NCBI GenBank assembly: GCA_028829895.1
Contig: CM054178.1
Location: 68,835,835-68,899,834 of the forward strand
Direction: 5' to 3'
Source: Sinotaia quadrata
Taxonomy: Eukaryota; Mollusca; Gastropoda; Architaenioglossa; Viviparidae
DNA length: 64,000 nt
Positions 24,236-36,830 of this stretch are shown here, piece after piece. The position numbers were made by a program, and so were the translations under genes. A model generated the notes under the pieces. That model was not told where the DNA came from. It worked only from the letters and a program-made list of their open reading frames with translations, and searched no databases. Every line of letters begins with the position of its first letter. The first letter of the stretch is position 1.

Positions 24236-24595
24236 GTAAAGTGAAATAAGTTTAATCCAGCAAGCATGAGCTAAAGTGTTAGGGATGTTGAGGTGTGAAC
24301 GAAATGTAGAAGAATGTCCAAATAGGTTCTCTTCCGTATATACTAGTGGGCAAATGCAAGCCTTCTTGTAAATAACTATATACTTTCAACCTTGTAAATA
24401 ACTATATTCTTTGTAAGCAGGTTTGCAAGTCTGTTCCACTTTCATCACTTACAAATAAGAGGCATGTAAGCAGCCATACAAATGTGTTCTACATACATTA
24501 GTGTAAAAATAACTAACGAGTTATAGAGAGGTCCAGTGACTAGCGTCCTACTGATCGGGTATGCTTAACGACATTTAATAGATGTAAGAAACAAA

Positions 24596-24807
24596 GCACT
24601 GTTTAAACAGAGATGTAAAGCACTATTCACACAGAGAAGTAAAACACTATTCACACAGAGAAGTAAAGCACTATTCACCCAGAAATGTAAAGCACTATTC
24701 ACACAGAGAAGTTAAGCACTATTCACACAGAACTGTAAAGCACTATTCACAGAGAGAAATTAAGCACTATTCACACAGAGATGTAAAGTACTATTCACAC
24801 AGATAAG
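24596..24807. repeat. 24-bp minisatellite, about 9 copies
   Basis: The unit is actattcacacagagaagt plus aaagc, with small variants. Confidence 0.93.
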
Positions 24808-25365
24808 TATGTCAGGTTTCATTTGAAATCAACAACTGGCGATCCTATGAAAACCAGGCATACTTTTATTGGAATGAATTTCTCTAAACAGACACAAACT
24901 GTTGAAAGTACACAGACAAAAGTAAACAGCAAAAATTAACACGTAGATATTGGCAGCACTTGACAGCGATATCGACTTAAATGTGAAGCAATAATTACTA
25001 AGCACACACACAAATACACACAACCCCCCAAAAAAAACCACGCACACACACTCACACACACTCTCTCTCGCTTAATAATCGCTATAAATAACACGTAAGC
25101 ATGTAATAGTCATAACCTGATGTACACACAGGTGAAGTGACAAATAACAGAGTATACTTTGCCAAAAGTATGTTTCCCAAAGTAGCCTTTAATCAAACTT
25201 AATATCTAACTATAAAAAATTAAAGCACTCATACAATATCTGAAATCACATATACTGTACAAACATTCACAAAAGTAATGCTGTACACAAAAAAGAACAC
25301 GTACTGCGTTCACAAGCTAGAAGGAAGAGACGTATTATGACCACCAGCAAGCAAAGAACAATTAC
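24808..25365. other. Unassigned intronic sequence with a short CA-rich stretch
   Basis: CA-rich sequence lies at 25000-25065. Nothing else is recognised. Confidence 0.4.
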
Positions 25366-26060
25366 CGCGCTCACAAACAGTCAAGCACATACTGTGCCCA
25401 CAAACAAGTAAAACACGTATTGTGCCCACAAACAAGTAAAACACATGCTCTCACACAAGTCAAGCACATATTGTACCCACAAGCACAGTCAAGCACATAA
25501 TGTGCCCACAAACAAGTAAAACACGTATTGTGCCCACAAAAAAGTAAACTACATACTATGCCCACAAACAAGTAAACTACATACTATGCCCACGAACAAG
25601 TAAAGCACATTGTGCCCACACAAAAGTAAAACACTATTCCACAATCACGTAAAACGCATTTGTGCCCAGGAACAAGTAAAACACGTATTGTGCTTACGAA
25701 CAGGTAAAACACTTACTATGCCCTCGAATAAATAAAACCCGTATTGTGCCCCGAAAAGTAAGCACATATTGTACCCAGAAACATGCATGAAAACACATTA
25801 TATGCTCGCAAACAAGAAAAGAACATATAACAAAAATACTTACCCTTATCCTATATACAATAATACTTACCCTGCCGTATTTACAAACATACTTACCTTG
25901 TCGTATATACAATAATACTTACCCTGCCTAAAATACAAAAATACTTACCCTGCTGACAAACAAAACCCGCGTATACATTGCACCAACAATCAAGACAAGC
26001 ACGCCTGCTATGCCCACAAACAAGAATATAACACATACTGAACACACAAACAAGGAAAGC
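25366..26060. repeat. ~28-bp minisatellite, decaying downstream
   Basis: Units of cccacaaacaagtaaaacac plus gtattgtg are clear to about 25730. They then decay into variants including aatacttaccctgcc. Confidence 0.9.
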
Positions 26061-26364
26061 ACACGTACAAAAAAAAAACCCAAGAAAATATTTAAAACGA
26101 CATCGGCTTGCTTCTGTGTCTCTCAGACTTCTCTGGAAAGGGGGTCACGTCGGTCTGTTGGGGTGGGGTTAAATTTCAAACGAAACAAAACATTTCAAAC
26201 TTCCGTAGTTTGGTTGGCACACTGCTTTTGTTCTCCCATAACAGCCCAGCTATCCCTACTGCACTTTGACTTTAGAAATCTTACCATTGTTCAAAGACTG
26301 GGTGGAACTCACATGTAAACATTAAGTCACTGAGGGCGGCAAAAAAAAAAGCGTAGATGTACTT

Positions 26365-26450
26365 TTAAGGGGGTCTGTAATAGTTATATACAAGAAGTAT
26401 ATTTGTTTAAGGGGATCTGTAATAGTTATATACAAGAAGTATATTTGTTT
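26365..26450. repeat. 42-bp duplication
   Basis: The phrase tctgtaatagttatatacaa plus gaagtatatttg occurs twice, 42 bases apart. Confidence 0.92.
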
Positions 26451-26770
26451 AATAATAATCCTTTAAAATTAATTTACTTTTAAAATTCGTATTCGTTATT
26501 GCCATCCTAGGTGTTTTTGTTTTCAAGAAAAGTAACATTAATATTTATTTTCAGTATATCTACCTATCCGTCCATCCACGCCAAGCACCCACCCATCTAT
26601 CCATCTTTCTATCTATATGTCTATTTTGCTAGATATCTTGCTGTTTCAATATTTGCATACTTGCCTATTCACTAATTCATTTACCACTAGGTCTATCTAT
26701 TCAACTATCTTTCATCTCACCTCTTCCTCTAGGCTCTGGTGCGTACGAGTGTGGAATGGTGGTGTAGTGT

Positions 26771-26844
<74 letters not shown>
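26771..26844. repeat. (GT)n microsatellite
   Basis: About 37 uninterrupted GT units in the second EF-hand intron. Confidence 0.98.
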
Positions 26845-26845
<1 letters not shown>

Positions 26846-27074
26846 TAACACTGTCTAGATCTCTCTGATATCCCTTGAAAATTTCTTTATCTTATTCTTT
26901 TAATCTCGCATTTATTAATGATAGATCTTGCTTTCATTCTTTGTTCTTTATTATTGTTTTATTATTACTTTATTACTTTATTATTAAAAGGAAACAGATT
27001 GCTGAACAAATAAATAAATAACAATGTTATTATCGTTAGAATAATTAAATTATCCAATTAAACATTTGTTTCAG

Positions 27075-27103
27075 AATTTTCAAAATTCATGTTTGGTAAC
27101 TGA
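27075..27103 (+). CDS. Calmodulin-like EF-hand protein, short terminal exon with stop
   Basis: The acceptor acatttgtttcag is followed by 'aa', which completes the Glu12 codon left open at 24235 (G|AA). Reading continues F-S-K-F-M-F-G-N and then TGA at 27101-27103. The result, Y-E-E-F followed by a short hydrophobic tail, is just what follows the fourth EF-hand loop in calmodulin-family proteins (calmodulin has EEF and a short tail). That family fit, plus the phase match and the pyrimidine-rich acceptor, supports a real last coding exon despite only 29 coding bases. The tail residues differ from calmodulin, so this is a calmodulin-like paralogue rather than calmodulin itself. Confidence 0.85.
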
Positions 27104-27776
27104 TCGCTGAACACACGTTTCCCTTCCAGCCAGCGAAACCTACACAACTCAAACGAAACCAACAGATGCATGTGATCAACTTGAGTCGAAATATGTGTAC
27201 ATTCAAAGTGTTCATCGAAACATGATGTGAATGGTGTATTTTTGTTTATTTATTTACGTTTTACCACGATTTGTGGACATTCAAATATATCCTTTTCTTT
27301 TAAAGCATCCCTGTTTCCATTCCATTTGAACTACGATGTCGCCACATCTCCACCGCTTCGCTCCCCTCCTCAACTTTCACTGATATTTATCTGTCCCTCT
27401 GGGTTCCACTTCCGTTGAGCCAGTTTAAAGATTCAGTCACATTATCGCACGAAGTATGAAAACACTTTCATGTGGCCTACAAGTCCATGCTGACACCCCG
27501 GCTGAAGCATAAATCAAAGGTACAGGATGTTCTGTCTAAAAATAGCCCATCTTTGCAGGAGGGAGGGAAAACTCTTACACTAAATTATATATACTATTAA
27601 AAGAAAACTGTTACTCTGTAGATTACATGTGATTAGAGCGGGTGCTGGTACCCTTTAGACTTTTTTTAAAGGTGCAACTGAACAGAGTGTGAGATGTACA
27701 CATGCTTCTAATTCACGTTGCCTTGTTGACCCTTGACCCACTCTTTTGGAGCGGTTGATGCCAGGCATGACTATAA

Positions 27777-27782
27777 ATAAAA
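27777..27782 (+). promoter_or_regulatory. Candidate poly(A) signal AATAAA for the EF-hand gene
   Basis: The hexamer lies about 675 bases after the TGA at 27103. Many AT-rich stretches here could contain AATAAA by chance. Confidence 0.3.
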
Positions 27783-28953
27783 GATATTGGATACAAATCA
27801 TCGTTAACCATGCCTACCCACCACTTCTGCTCTAGTATCTTCATCGATGTCATTATTTTCATTGTCATCATCGGTCATCATAATGACCATCATCATCATT
27901 TCTCTTTGGCCAGTTTGCTCCATATTTGCCATGGACGTATTATGAAACGGCTCCTCAACGCCATATTTAAATTTATCTCTGATCCACTCTGAATTTTCTG
28001 GCCTAATAACAGCGATCATCGCAGAAAAAAAAGGCAACCTAGTGATGATAATAATAATAATAAAAAAAACGTTGCAGTGTTCTCTAGTACTTATATTAAT
28101 TGCTGATTTCTCCCTGGCATCTTGGACATATTGATTCCGTACAACGCACTTCTTTATTATTTTATATAAATACTAATCAATAATGTTATTAGACGCCATT
28201 ATTGTCTATTGTAAAGTCGTTCACATTTTGCAGTACCTTTAAGCTAATGTATATTAACATTCAATGTAATTTCTTTAATGTCTTACACCTGATGTTGGAT
28301 GATATATCGATTGTTTAATCACGACCAAAGAATGCCGCTTTGGTCTGTCACTTTTGGAATATGCATATGTTTGTTTTATGGCGTATCGTTTGATTCTTTC
28401 CTATTGTGTGCTTCATCTTTACTAAAATAAACTTCCACATGAATTTACTATATTTACTTAAATATTATTGCTCTTCAATGTATTTATTTATGTGTGCATT
28501 TTACTGCTGTCATAATTTGTAAAGGCTTATTTGGAGACTTCACCGACAACCAGTTGTAAAGTTATAGACAAAATACTCTGGGTGGGATGGAGGTGAGGGG
28601 GCATGGCATTGACACACATCCTGCACTTGGTAAATCTGTAGTTTTCGAGCTGTTGATACAGCTCGATAAACCGGAAGTTACATGCAAAGAGCGGAAGTGG
28701 CACAGCGGGTGCTAGCAGGCGCGTTGGTGCGCTTTAATGTAGCATTAGAATGCTTGAATTAAGCGAGAAAGACGAAGAATTATGGGGAAATACACACACA
28801 AACGCACTCATGTACCACACGCATCCACCCACATACAAACCACAGTCACCGTGCACGAATCGGAAGTGTTATGAAGTGTCCTATGTTCACAATGGTCTCT
28901 ACGGCACCCAGTATTAACTGATCCGCATTCTTTGTTCTGTGCATTGTTTTCAG
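27783..28953. other. Intergenic, unassigned
   Basis: ATC-rich stretches lie near 27860-27900 and a TAA run near 28045-28070. No gene is supported. Confidence 0.4.
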
Positions 28954-29017
28954 CTTCGCTCGCGTATGCACACTATCGAGAGAAAAAAAATCATGTCTAC
29001 TACACAGTCGCGACCAG
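28954..29017 (+). CDS. Candidate 64-bp exon, gene unknown
   Basis: A good acceptor (gcattgttttcag) and a good donor (cgaccag|gtaata) bracket 64 bases. All three frames are open. One frame has an internal ATG (28992) giving MSTTQSRP before the donor, so this could be a first coding or 5'UTR exon. No partner exon is identified and no domain can be read. Confidence 0.18.
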
Positions 29018-29051
29018 GTAATAGAAGAAAGAACAATTTATTCTCTCTCTG

Positions 29052-29052
<1 letters not shown>

Positions 29053-29094
<42 letters not shown>
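29053..29094. repeat. (CA)n microsatellite followed by GA-rich tract
   Basis: About 20 CA units, then gagagggagagaaagaga. Confidence 0.96.
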
Positions 29095-29095
<1 letters not shown>

Positions 29096-29129
29096 TCACA
29101 GAGAGGGAGAGAAAGAGAGAAATAGAGGC

Positions 29130-30120
29130 ATACAAAATTTTTACTCATTCTTATACGCACGCACAACATACACAGGCAAAAACATTAGAGGTGCAATATT
29201 GAATTTCAAATGCTAGTCACGTTGTTTGTAAAAGGACCAGTCAATAAACTATGACACTTTACAAAACCCACGTCACGTTTCCATTTATCGTGCGATCAAG
29301 TGTGCGTTTTACTGTAGTTTCAAAATCTTGCTAATACGAACACAAGCGAGTTTTATTTAAACGTTTATCTAGATTGGTAGTTATCGCTACTGTTGTAGGC
29401 TCTTGGGCAGGCAGACAGACAAACACACTGCTATAACGGCATGAACAAGAATAAGTTGAGATGTAAATATGCTGATTTGTGTACGGGAGTGACACGAACG
29501 TCAAATTCTGATTATACAGTTTTACAAAATCACAAATTTCACATACTTAAAATTGAAATGTAAATTTTCTAATTCCACATAAATGTCCCTTTAAAAATAA
29601 GTGATTTCACCTCTAAACTATTTAAAAACAATCTTCTCTAATAGCTTTAGTTTATCATGCAATATTTTCACATCGTTTTGTATTGTATTTATCTATAATT
29701 TTCAAGTTCTTCCCTTTTCATCATTATTTTGTTCTAATTTATTTTTTTAATTAATTATTCATTTTCTTCATGATGTAATTTTGTGAATCTATTACAATAT
29801 TATATAAGGTTCAAACATTATTTACTTTGTAGTTTTGGAATTTATTATGTTATTGTTTACTTAAATTTTCAAGTAGTTGACTATTGCTTGGTACGTTTTC
29901 AATGCACATTCATTGGGCTTTCCCCCACCCCACCCCCACCCCCACCCATACACACATTAAAATAAAATTATTTGTACAAATTATCGTTTGAAAACTGTTC
30001 AACGGAGAGAGCTTATGTTTTGTCAACGCCGAATAACTAAGAGCAGACAATCCATAGATTGTCAACTGTGTAAAATTTATAGCCTTTCTCTAAAAATGCT
30101 CTGAATGTATTCTTTTTTTC
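29130..30120. other. Intergenic, AT-rich, unassigned
   Basis: Contains a CCCCACC-rich stretch at 29922-29945. No gene is recognised. Confidence 0.4.
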
Positions 30121-30125
30121 TCCGT

Positions 30126-30266
<141 letters not shown>

Positions 30267-30682
30267 CTATTTATGAAAAATGTAACTCTTTATCTTTGAT
30301 TCACTTTTCTAAAGTCTTTAGAGGATCATTATTTTTGGAAATATTTTTTTTAAATCGATTTCTAAATTGCAAATGCGTTTTTCTCTCTCTTAATTGACTT
30401 TTATCCCGAGTTTTATTTTTGCACAACGCGTTCGAATTGTTGGTTATCTTTTCTTTGTCTTGATATAGCACGTGATTAATAATTAAACTAATAATTAATA
30501 CTATCACTCAGTGTAATTTCGATTAAACATACAAGAATAAACTTAAATGTGCACTTTTATGAAATTACAAATTTATACTTACTGTGAATCTGTACTTTTA
30601 TATATGTGCGTGTATGGATGGATATACAGAAAGGTGGTTGAACAGATGAACGGATGGCAAGATATATATATACATATTTATA

Positions 30683-30687
<5 letters not shown>

Positions 30688-30729
<42 letters not shown>
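30688..30729. repeat. (TG)n microsatellite
   Basis: About 20 TG units. Confidence 0.97.
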
Positions 30730-30730
<1 letters not shown>

Positions 30731-30869
30731 CATCTTCTACCTAATTCCCTATATCCCGAATTTGTTTAGGACTAACTCAAAAATCTAAAAGAACATTACT
30801 AAAAGGTTACACATAAAAACGGACTTTTCTTATATTTCAATCTAAATGCTGTCACTTGACCTATCAAAC

Positions 30870-32121
30870 AGTGTTCGTTACACCTGTCACACAGTGGCTT
30901 ATGTATCCACACCCACCCCTTCTCTAGAAACAGACTACACATAAACCTACCTTCTAGAAAGGTTTACCCTTATCCCCAGGCTGGAAACACACCTGAATGT
31001 TCCAGATAACTCACTAAATTAACCAATCAGAGTGCAGCTCAGCCAAGTGAACAAATGTACCTGTAACACACCTGTAAATTGTTAGTCAGCTGACCATTAA
31101 GGCAACATGCATTTTGGCTTCCAGTGCTAGCAAAGTATAATCATACTACTAACCTGATTGCCGGTTATCCACAGAACAAAATCATCCTCAGCATATATTA
31201 CTGCTAAATGTTTGTGGTTTTGCTTACCTAAGTAATATTATGCTCGTGTTTATCTCTTGACGTTAACTATAATTTATATTGTTATATTCCCTTATGATAT
31301 TTAAATGTATGATGACCATGTAAGAAAGAGTGTTCTGTCATAGAACACATGAGGACAATTTCTTAGCCCATGTGTATTTTATTGGCATATCGTCACATTA
31401 TCTTTGATGCCACTTTATTCTGGATGTGGTTTTTGATGAACACTGCACCATGAAGCAACACCAGAATGGAATAACCCACAGGCCAGAGACACAGATCAAT
31501 GGACCTTGTGTGCAACCATATATATGTCACTGGGACCTCAGACATCATGTGAGAGAGCCAAGGCTAAGTAACTACAAAACCAACAAGCTGAACAGCTTCA
31601 GTAAAGTTATAGACAAACTCTACCAAAGTCTTTTTAGAGTTCACTCAGAAATATTCATATAAACTAATTTATATTTCATTCATAAAAATGATCCCAATAA
31701 CTACTACAGTGCCACAGGACTCAACACGAACATTCTCTTACAACACCACATGGTTGTGATTATGCAGTATAAACATTGATAAACTCTAATTGGAACTCTT
31801 GAACTATTTGCTACATATAAAAAGCTGTTTTATTTCTTGTTGAATGCAATTACTGTTCATACTTAGACCATTCGTGATGGCGTGACTCACATGTTATATG
31901 TTGAAGTCTGTTACCTGTATTTACTTACTATCCTGACTGTATTAACAGGGGGCTCGAGCTATCTTCTAGAACTACCACCCTTCTATTCTACACTATCTAT
32001 CATTCATCTTTCTTATACGTGTGGCCAGCCAGAAGGCGTGTTTTGGGGATTAGCCTAAGGTAATGGGCAGTCTGGAGTGGTAAAGAATTAACATCTTTCC
32101 CATCTCCCAGCAAAACTTCAC
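30870..32121 (-). mobile_element. Dispersed repeat family B, copy 3 (inverted)
   Basis: Read on the minus strand, it follows copy 1 from gttttgctgggagatggg... through gatagctcgagccccctgtt to the distal ggtttatgtgtagtct block. It is close to full length. The open frame at 31426-31662 is opposite in sense to the corresponding copy-1 frame (5253-5522, minus strand), so the same element strand is open in both. This is the only hint of old coding content, and I recognise no domain. Confidence 0.75.
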
Positions 32122-32124
32122 GAT

Positions 32125-32295
32125 ATCTGAATGCTGTCACTCAACACCCCAAACAATGTGGCCGTTACATCTGAATGCTGTTACTCGACACACCAAACAA
32201 TGTAACCGTTACACCTTAATGCTGTCACTCGACACTCCTAACACCGTCTCCATTACACATCTAGATATTGTAACGGGACCTCTTAAACAATGTAA
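32125..32295. repeat. ~47-bp tandem repeat, about 4 copies
   Basis: Units contain gaatgctgtcactc, caccccaaacaatgt and ccgttacat. The array starts right at the edge of repeat B copy 3. Confidence 0.85.
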
Positions 32296-32379
32296 ATTAT
32301 CAATAGTTACTCGCCCGCCTACATACATTATTACACTTTTATGGTCGGTTGTCGGTACTGGTTCTCACAACTAGTTTCC

Positions 32380-32612
32380 TTTTTGTCTTAAAAACAAACA
32401 AACAAGAACAGTAACCAACAAGGCAGAATGTCATTTTGTCTTAAAAACAAACAAACAAGAACATTAACCAACAAGGCAGAATGTCATTTTGTCTTACAAA
32501 CAAACAAACAAGAACATTAACCAACAATGCAGAATGTTTTTTGTCTTACAAACAAACAAACAAGAACATTAACCAACAAGGCAGAATGTCTTTTTGTCTT
32601 ATTGTGGCCATT
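32380..32612. repeat. ~53-bp tandem repeat, about 4.5 copies
   Basis: Units contain ttgtcttacaaacaaacaaa, caagaacattaaccaacaa and ggcagaatgt. Confidence 0.95.
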
Positions 32613-34260
32613 TTCTTTATACTCAGAGCACCTAATTTCGTGTCAGATGATTTTCTCGACAATCTTTGAATATTTCGTCTTTACTTTCAACAGCTTTTAG
32701 TCGATCACGTTTCTTGTCTCATTAACCCTTTCTTTTACTTGTATAAAAGGATCCAATGGCGAGAGTCCTACGTATGACGCAATCAGGAATAAAAGGGTTA
32801 TGATGTCTCGGATTATATTGCGTAAGTGTTTCAACGTGTGGTTTATTTTTAATTGTTTTTGTGAAGCTAACAGGGGGTGTGGGTCGAGGATGGAGTGGAG
32901 AGGCAGAACAGTCAAATGCTAGACCAGCCTTTCTCAAACTTTTTACCCTGGAGGAACCCTTGAAATAATGTTTCAGGTCTTAGGGCATTCCTGCCTAAAA
33001 ATGACTAAATCTTCGATGCTTATTTGTTTCATTCTCAATAGTTGTTTTTTTGTTTCGGTTTCGCGAAAGGTAGTGTATCGATCATCACCCAGACTAACCA
33101 CCCATCCCACCCTTCAAAGAGCAACAAGAAAGATAGTATTAAGAACCGAAACTAACTGATGAGTATAAAGAACATCATTTTCACGCTTTTAAGATGGCCA
33201 CCCCCCACCCCCACGGCACTCTGTAGACAGTACCCAGTCTAAATTACACCCTCCTCCCCAACTACAACCCGACTTATTGGGATTTGACCCATTTTGAGCC
33301 TGCCTGTCTGAGAACACGGGGTCACTGGGTTATGTAGATAGGCAGACACCACAAAATTTGCATACTGCACATACGTTGGAAGGTTCAAGTCTTTCACTGC
33401 CAGACATCTCTGTGAATATAGGGGTCGTGTTCGGCGCAAGTGTTTTAATAAAGTAATTGTGTCCAAAGTCTTTGGGCAAGTAACGGCGTGAGGCAATTGT
33501 CATCGGGTTTCTTTGGGGGAACATTTATAATTACCTACACAAGTTTTAAATGTTTCAAATATTTATTTATAAGATGCCTTTTGGACTAAAGCACATTTCA
33601 GCATATTGAAATTATATATATTTAAAAATACGGAAAATACTGTTGTAAAAATGTTCAGAAAGGAATAACCATATAGTCAAAAAGTTGTTTATTTTTATTT
33701 TTAAAAAATATGTCAAACAAGAAAGATAAGTCGTATTTTACTTTCGAAAAAATAAGTAAATGCAACAAGTCACCGCTAAAGGAAACGAAACTTAAAGCAA
33801 CTGAACGGTAAACTTTAAACAAATAACAACAAAACAGGACACAAGTTCTCCAAAACAACTGAACGCATAACAATAAAAAAAAGAAAACGAACAATTAGGC
33901 AAAACAAAAACAAAGCATAAATTAAATTAAAAACAACCAATTCATAAATATGGACACATCAAAATACAACACAAATAAAAGCAGTTCTGATCGCATTATT
34001 TTCTATAGATATTATAGATCCAAATGCATTACATTATTTGTACAGTATAATCCTAGCTCCAAAGAATACGAATTTTTAAATAAAATTTTTATTAGAAACT
34101 TAAGCGACATATTGTTTTAATACAAGAGATGGTTATAAGAGCTATCCCAGAACACAAATGCTATCTTAATAAATTGCATGCATCGTCGCATTTTTTCTTG
34201 ATCAAAACTCACAAGTCCAGATGTCAAGGTCACACAAGTGAATTTCAAGACAGCTACTGT
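32613..34260. other. Intergenic, unassigned
   Basis: Minus frames at 33239-33524 and 32697-32937 show no recognisable motif. The stretch 33650-34130 is strongly A/T-rich. Confidence 0.4.
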
Positions 34261-34267
34261 TTGAGGG

Positions 34268-34283
34268 AAGGGGGGGGGGGGGG
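34268..34283. repeat. G-run (about 15 consecutive G)
   Basis: A homopolymeric G tract about 190 bases upstream of the start codon of the Cys-doublet gene. No TATA box or initiator can be placed with confidence in the region between. Confidence 0.9.
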
Positions 34284-34469
34284 TAATTTTCACAAGGGCG
34301 GTAACCGCCCATAAAGCGCTGATGGCGAAGAACGGCTGATGCTTGGGGTCTAAGAGAGGATCTGCTTAGAGCCTGGAAGGGCCCCCTGCTGCCAGGTTGT
34401 GAGGAGCTTTGCGAGAGCCTTTGGAACGGTTGTGTTTCTGGGTACATTTTATAACAAGTTGATTTGAGC

Positions 34470-34509
34470 ATGGCGCGCCTAATCTCGTTCGTTCTTGTTT
34501 TGTCGTTCG
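34470..34509 (+). CDS. Cys-doublet secreted protein, exon 1 (signal peptide)
   Basis: An ATG with G at +4 opens 13 codons (MARLISFVLVLSF) and one spare base before the strong donor ttcg|gtaagt. The spare G joins 'tc' at 38089 to make Val14 without a frameshift. The joined N-terminus MARLISFVLVLSFVHVNA is a typical secretory signal: one Arg, a hydrophobic core, and Val and Ala at -3 and -1. Cleavage is probably after Ala18. The exon is short, so the call rests on the hydrophobic content, the donor and the phase match with exon 2. The intron to exon 2 is about 3.6 kb. The 5'UTR extent is unknown. Confidence 0.78.
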
Positions 34510-36215
34510 GTAAGTATGAATTGAATTCAATTTCATATTATTTATAACATTGCTTTCATCGAATTTCGCATTATTTTTGTATCAGCATAAATGTTGTCAT
34601 TATCGTCTTCGTCGTTTTAATCGTCATCATCACCACCTTATTGTATCATATTCAAATATTTTATATACCTTTTCGTCAAGTATTTATCTTTTTTTATTTC
34701 TCCTTAGTTTTCCCCAAACATGTAGTTTTCGTATTCATCGCATTCTTATCATTAGTTACCTTCAACACCCCAGCCCACCCTCAATCCGCGAACCCAGGTG
34801 TCAGCAAAATTAGCATCCGTTCCATTATCACAACTATCATCGTTGTTGCGTCCTATCATCGTAGCCATTGACAATGCAGGTAACAGAATCCTAACTGTAA
34901 CTATTAAAATTATCTTATTGTAACTTTCGTTACTGTCATTTGTATTTTTATTAATGCCTGTCTCATCGTGTCACATAGTTCACATAGGACACAGTAGGAG
35001 AATGTTGCAACTAAGCCTTTCTTGGCAGGGCTCCAAGTTGTCTCCGGTCGCGAAATCAGCGTTTGCTGGCAGTAGACATTGTGAATACAGCGGTCAGTCA
35101 ATCCATCAGACCTCACTCTAATCAGCGGGCCCCAAACTATCAAACATTATAAAACATAAATAAACAAATAGCGACTAGGAGTTTCATAACAGTAATGCTT
35201 TACGTGCAGCGTGGCGAGGAGTCAGTGGATAACTCTGAAATTGACTACTAAGAGTTATTTTTCCCCTTTTGTTTATTGGATATTGTCATAGTCTCCTCTC
35301 TGTAACTGTAGACATAAAGATTTTATCTTGCGAGTCTCATAAGATTTTTTTTAAAGTATCTGCATCACGCGAGATACTGAAAATGTCTTATTTATTTTTT
35401 TTTAAATTGAAACAGTAGACAGAAATGTTGTTTCATTGTTGGACTTCACCTATAATGGCTGGAGTTAATTCTTGTTTAGAAGGAAACCTATTTTATATAC
35501 CACGTGACTATAAGTAGATTACTCTGAAAATGAATTAGAGGAATTGTTGTTTGTTTATATACTAATATGTAAACATCTCTATCGCTGTTTCAATGCTTAA
35601 ATATAAAACACTCAGTTGTAAAAGAATTGTAATTCATTTATATACTAATACTCGAGGCCACTTTCTATGCTTAATATGAAACACTTAATACTGAAAGTAA
35701 CTGCAGTTCTGTTGTGCACTGAACATTATAGATCAGTGTTTTAATATTTAAATAATAAACATTTGGTACTGAAAAATTCATTAACATCGGAATAGAGGCT
35801 TGCCATCTATATGTGTATAACTGTCGTATTATTTTCTATTAATCTTTCACCTTACTGTTTGAATAAGACTAGGCGAGCAAGGCTTCAGGACAACAATCAT
35901 CCACTAGTTACTAGCAGGTTAATAACTACTGCCTGAGATAATCATCTTTATAATGTTTCTGATTGGTTGCAATTTTCGTTGACTCTCCGCTTGTTTTTTT
36001 TTTTGTTTTTTTGTTTTGTTTGGTCCAGCGTTAATGTCATCATAGTCCTATGTCCAAAATCCAATACAGTGCACTTAGACTGCCATAGAATGAGGTCATA
36101 TGAGTTAAGAGTGCACACCCACTTCGTTTTTCGCTAGTTTCTGGTTACGGCTGCGCTGCATGGCTGGTAAATTATCACTTTTCACCAGTCAGCAGCTCCA
36201 CTGACAGATCACGTT
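34510..36215. other. Intron 1 of the Cys-doublet gene, AT-rich part
   Basis: A TTTTTG-rich stretch occurs near 35990-36030. No further exon is needed by phase and none is seen. Confidence 0.55.
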
Positions 36216-36219
36216 ATGA

Positions 36220-36691
36220 ACACGTGTGTGTTTATGTATGATGTATGTGGTGTGTTCTTTGTGTGTTTGGTATGCGTATATGTGTTTTCTGTGTATGTGT
36301 GCGTTTTCAGTGTATGTGTGTGTGGTGTGTGTATGTTATGTTTGGTTGTGTGTGCATGCGCTTGTGTGATATATATGCATGTGTAGTATGTGTAGTTATG
36401 GATGCGTGTGTGGTATGTGTATATGGTATGCGTGTGTGTGGTGTGTATGTACGTGCATATGTACTTATAGATGTGTTTATGCGTGTGTGTGATACGTAGT
36501 ATATATGTGTGTATACATGTGTGGTATGTATGTATATGTGTGTATATGTATGCGTACGTGTTTGATGTGTGTGTGTATGTATGTGGTGTGGATATGTGTG
36601 GTGTTGTGGATACGTGTATGTATATGTGTGGTGTTGTGGATACGTGTATGTATGTGTGTGGTGTGTATATGTGTGCATGTGTGTGGTTTGG

Positions 36692-36723
<32 letters not shown>

Positions 36724-36830
36724 TGTGGATATGTGTGTATGTGTGTGTGTGTGTTGTGGATATGTGTTTTTATGGATGTGGTGTGGATATGTGTGTGGAG
36801 TGGATATGTGTGTGTGTGAGGAGATGGGGG
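36220..36830. repeat. GT/GTAT-rich low-complexity tract, ~600 bp
   Basis: Imperfect tgtgtggtgtg, gtatatgtgtg and ggatatgtgtg units. Around 36600-36660 a roughly 36-bp unit (tgtggtgttgtggatacgtg...) is duplicated. The Cys/Val-rich frames on plus and the Thr/His-rich frames on minus are low-complexity artefacts. The tract lies in intron 1 of the Cys-doublet gene. Confidence 0.93.
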
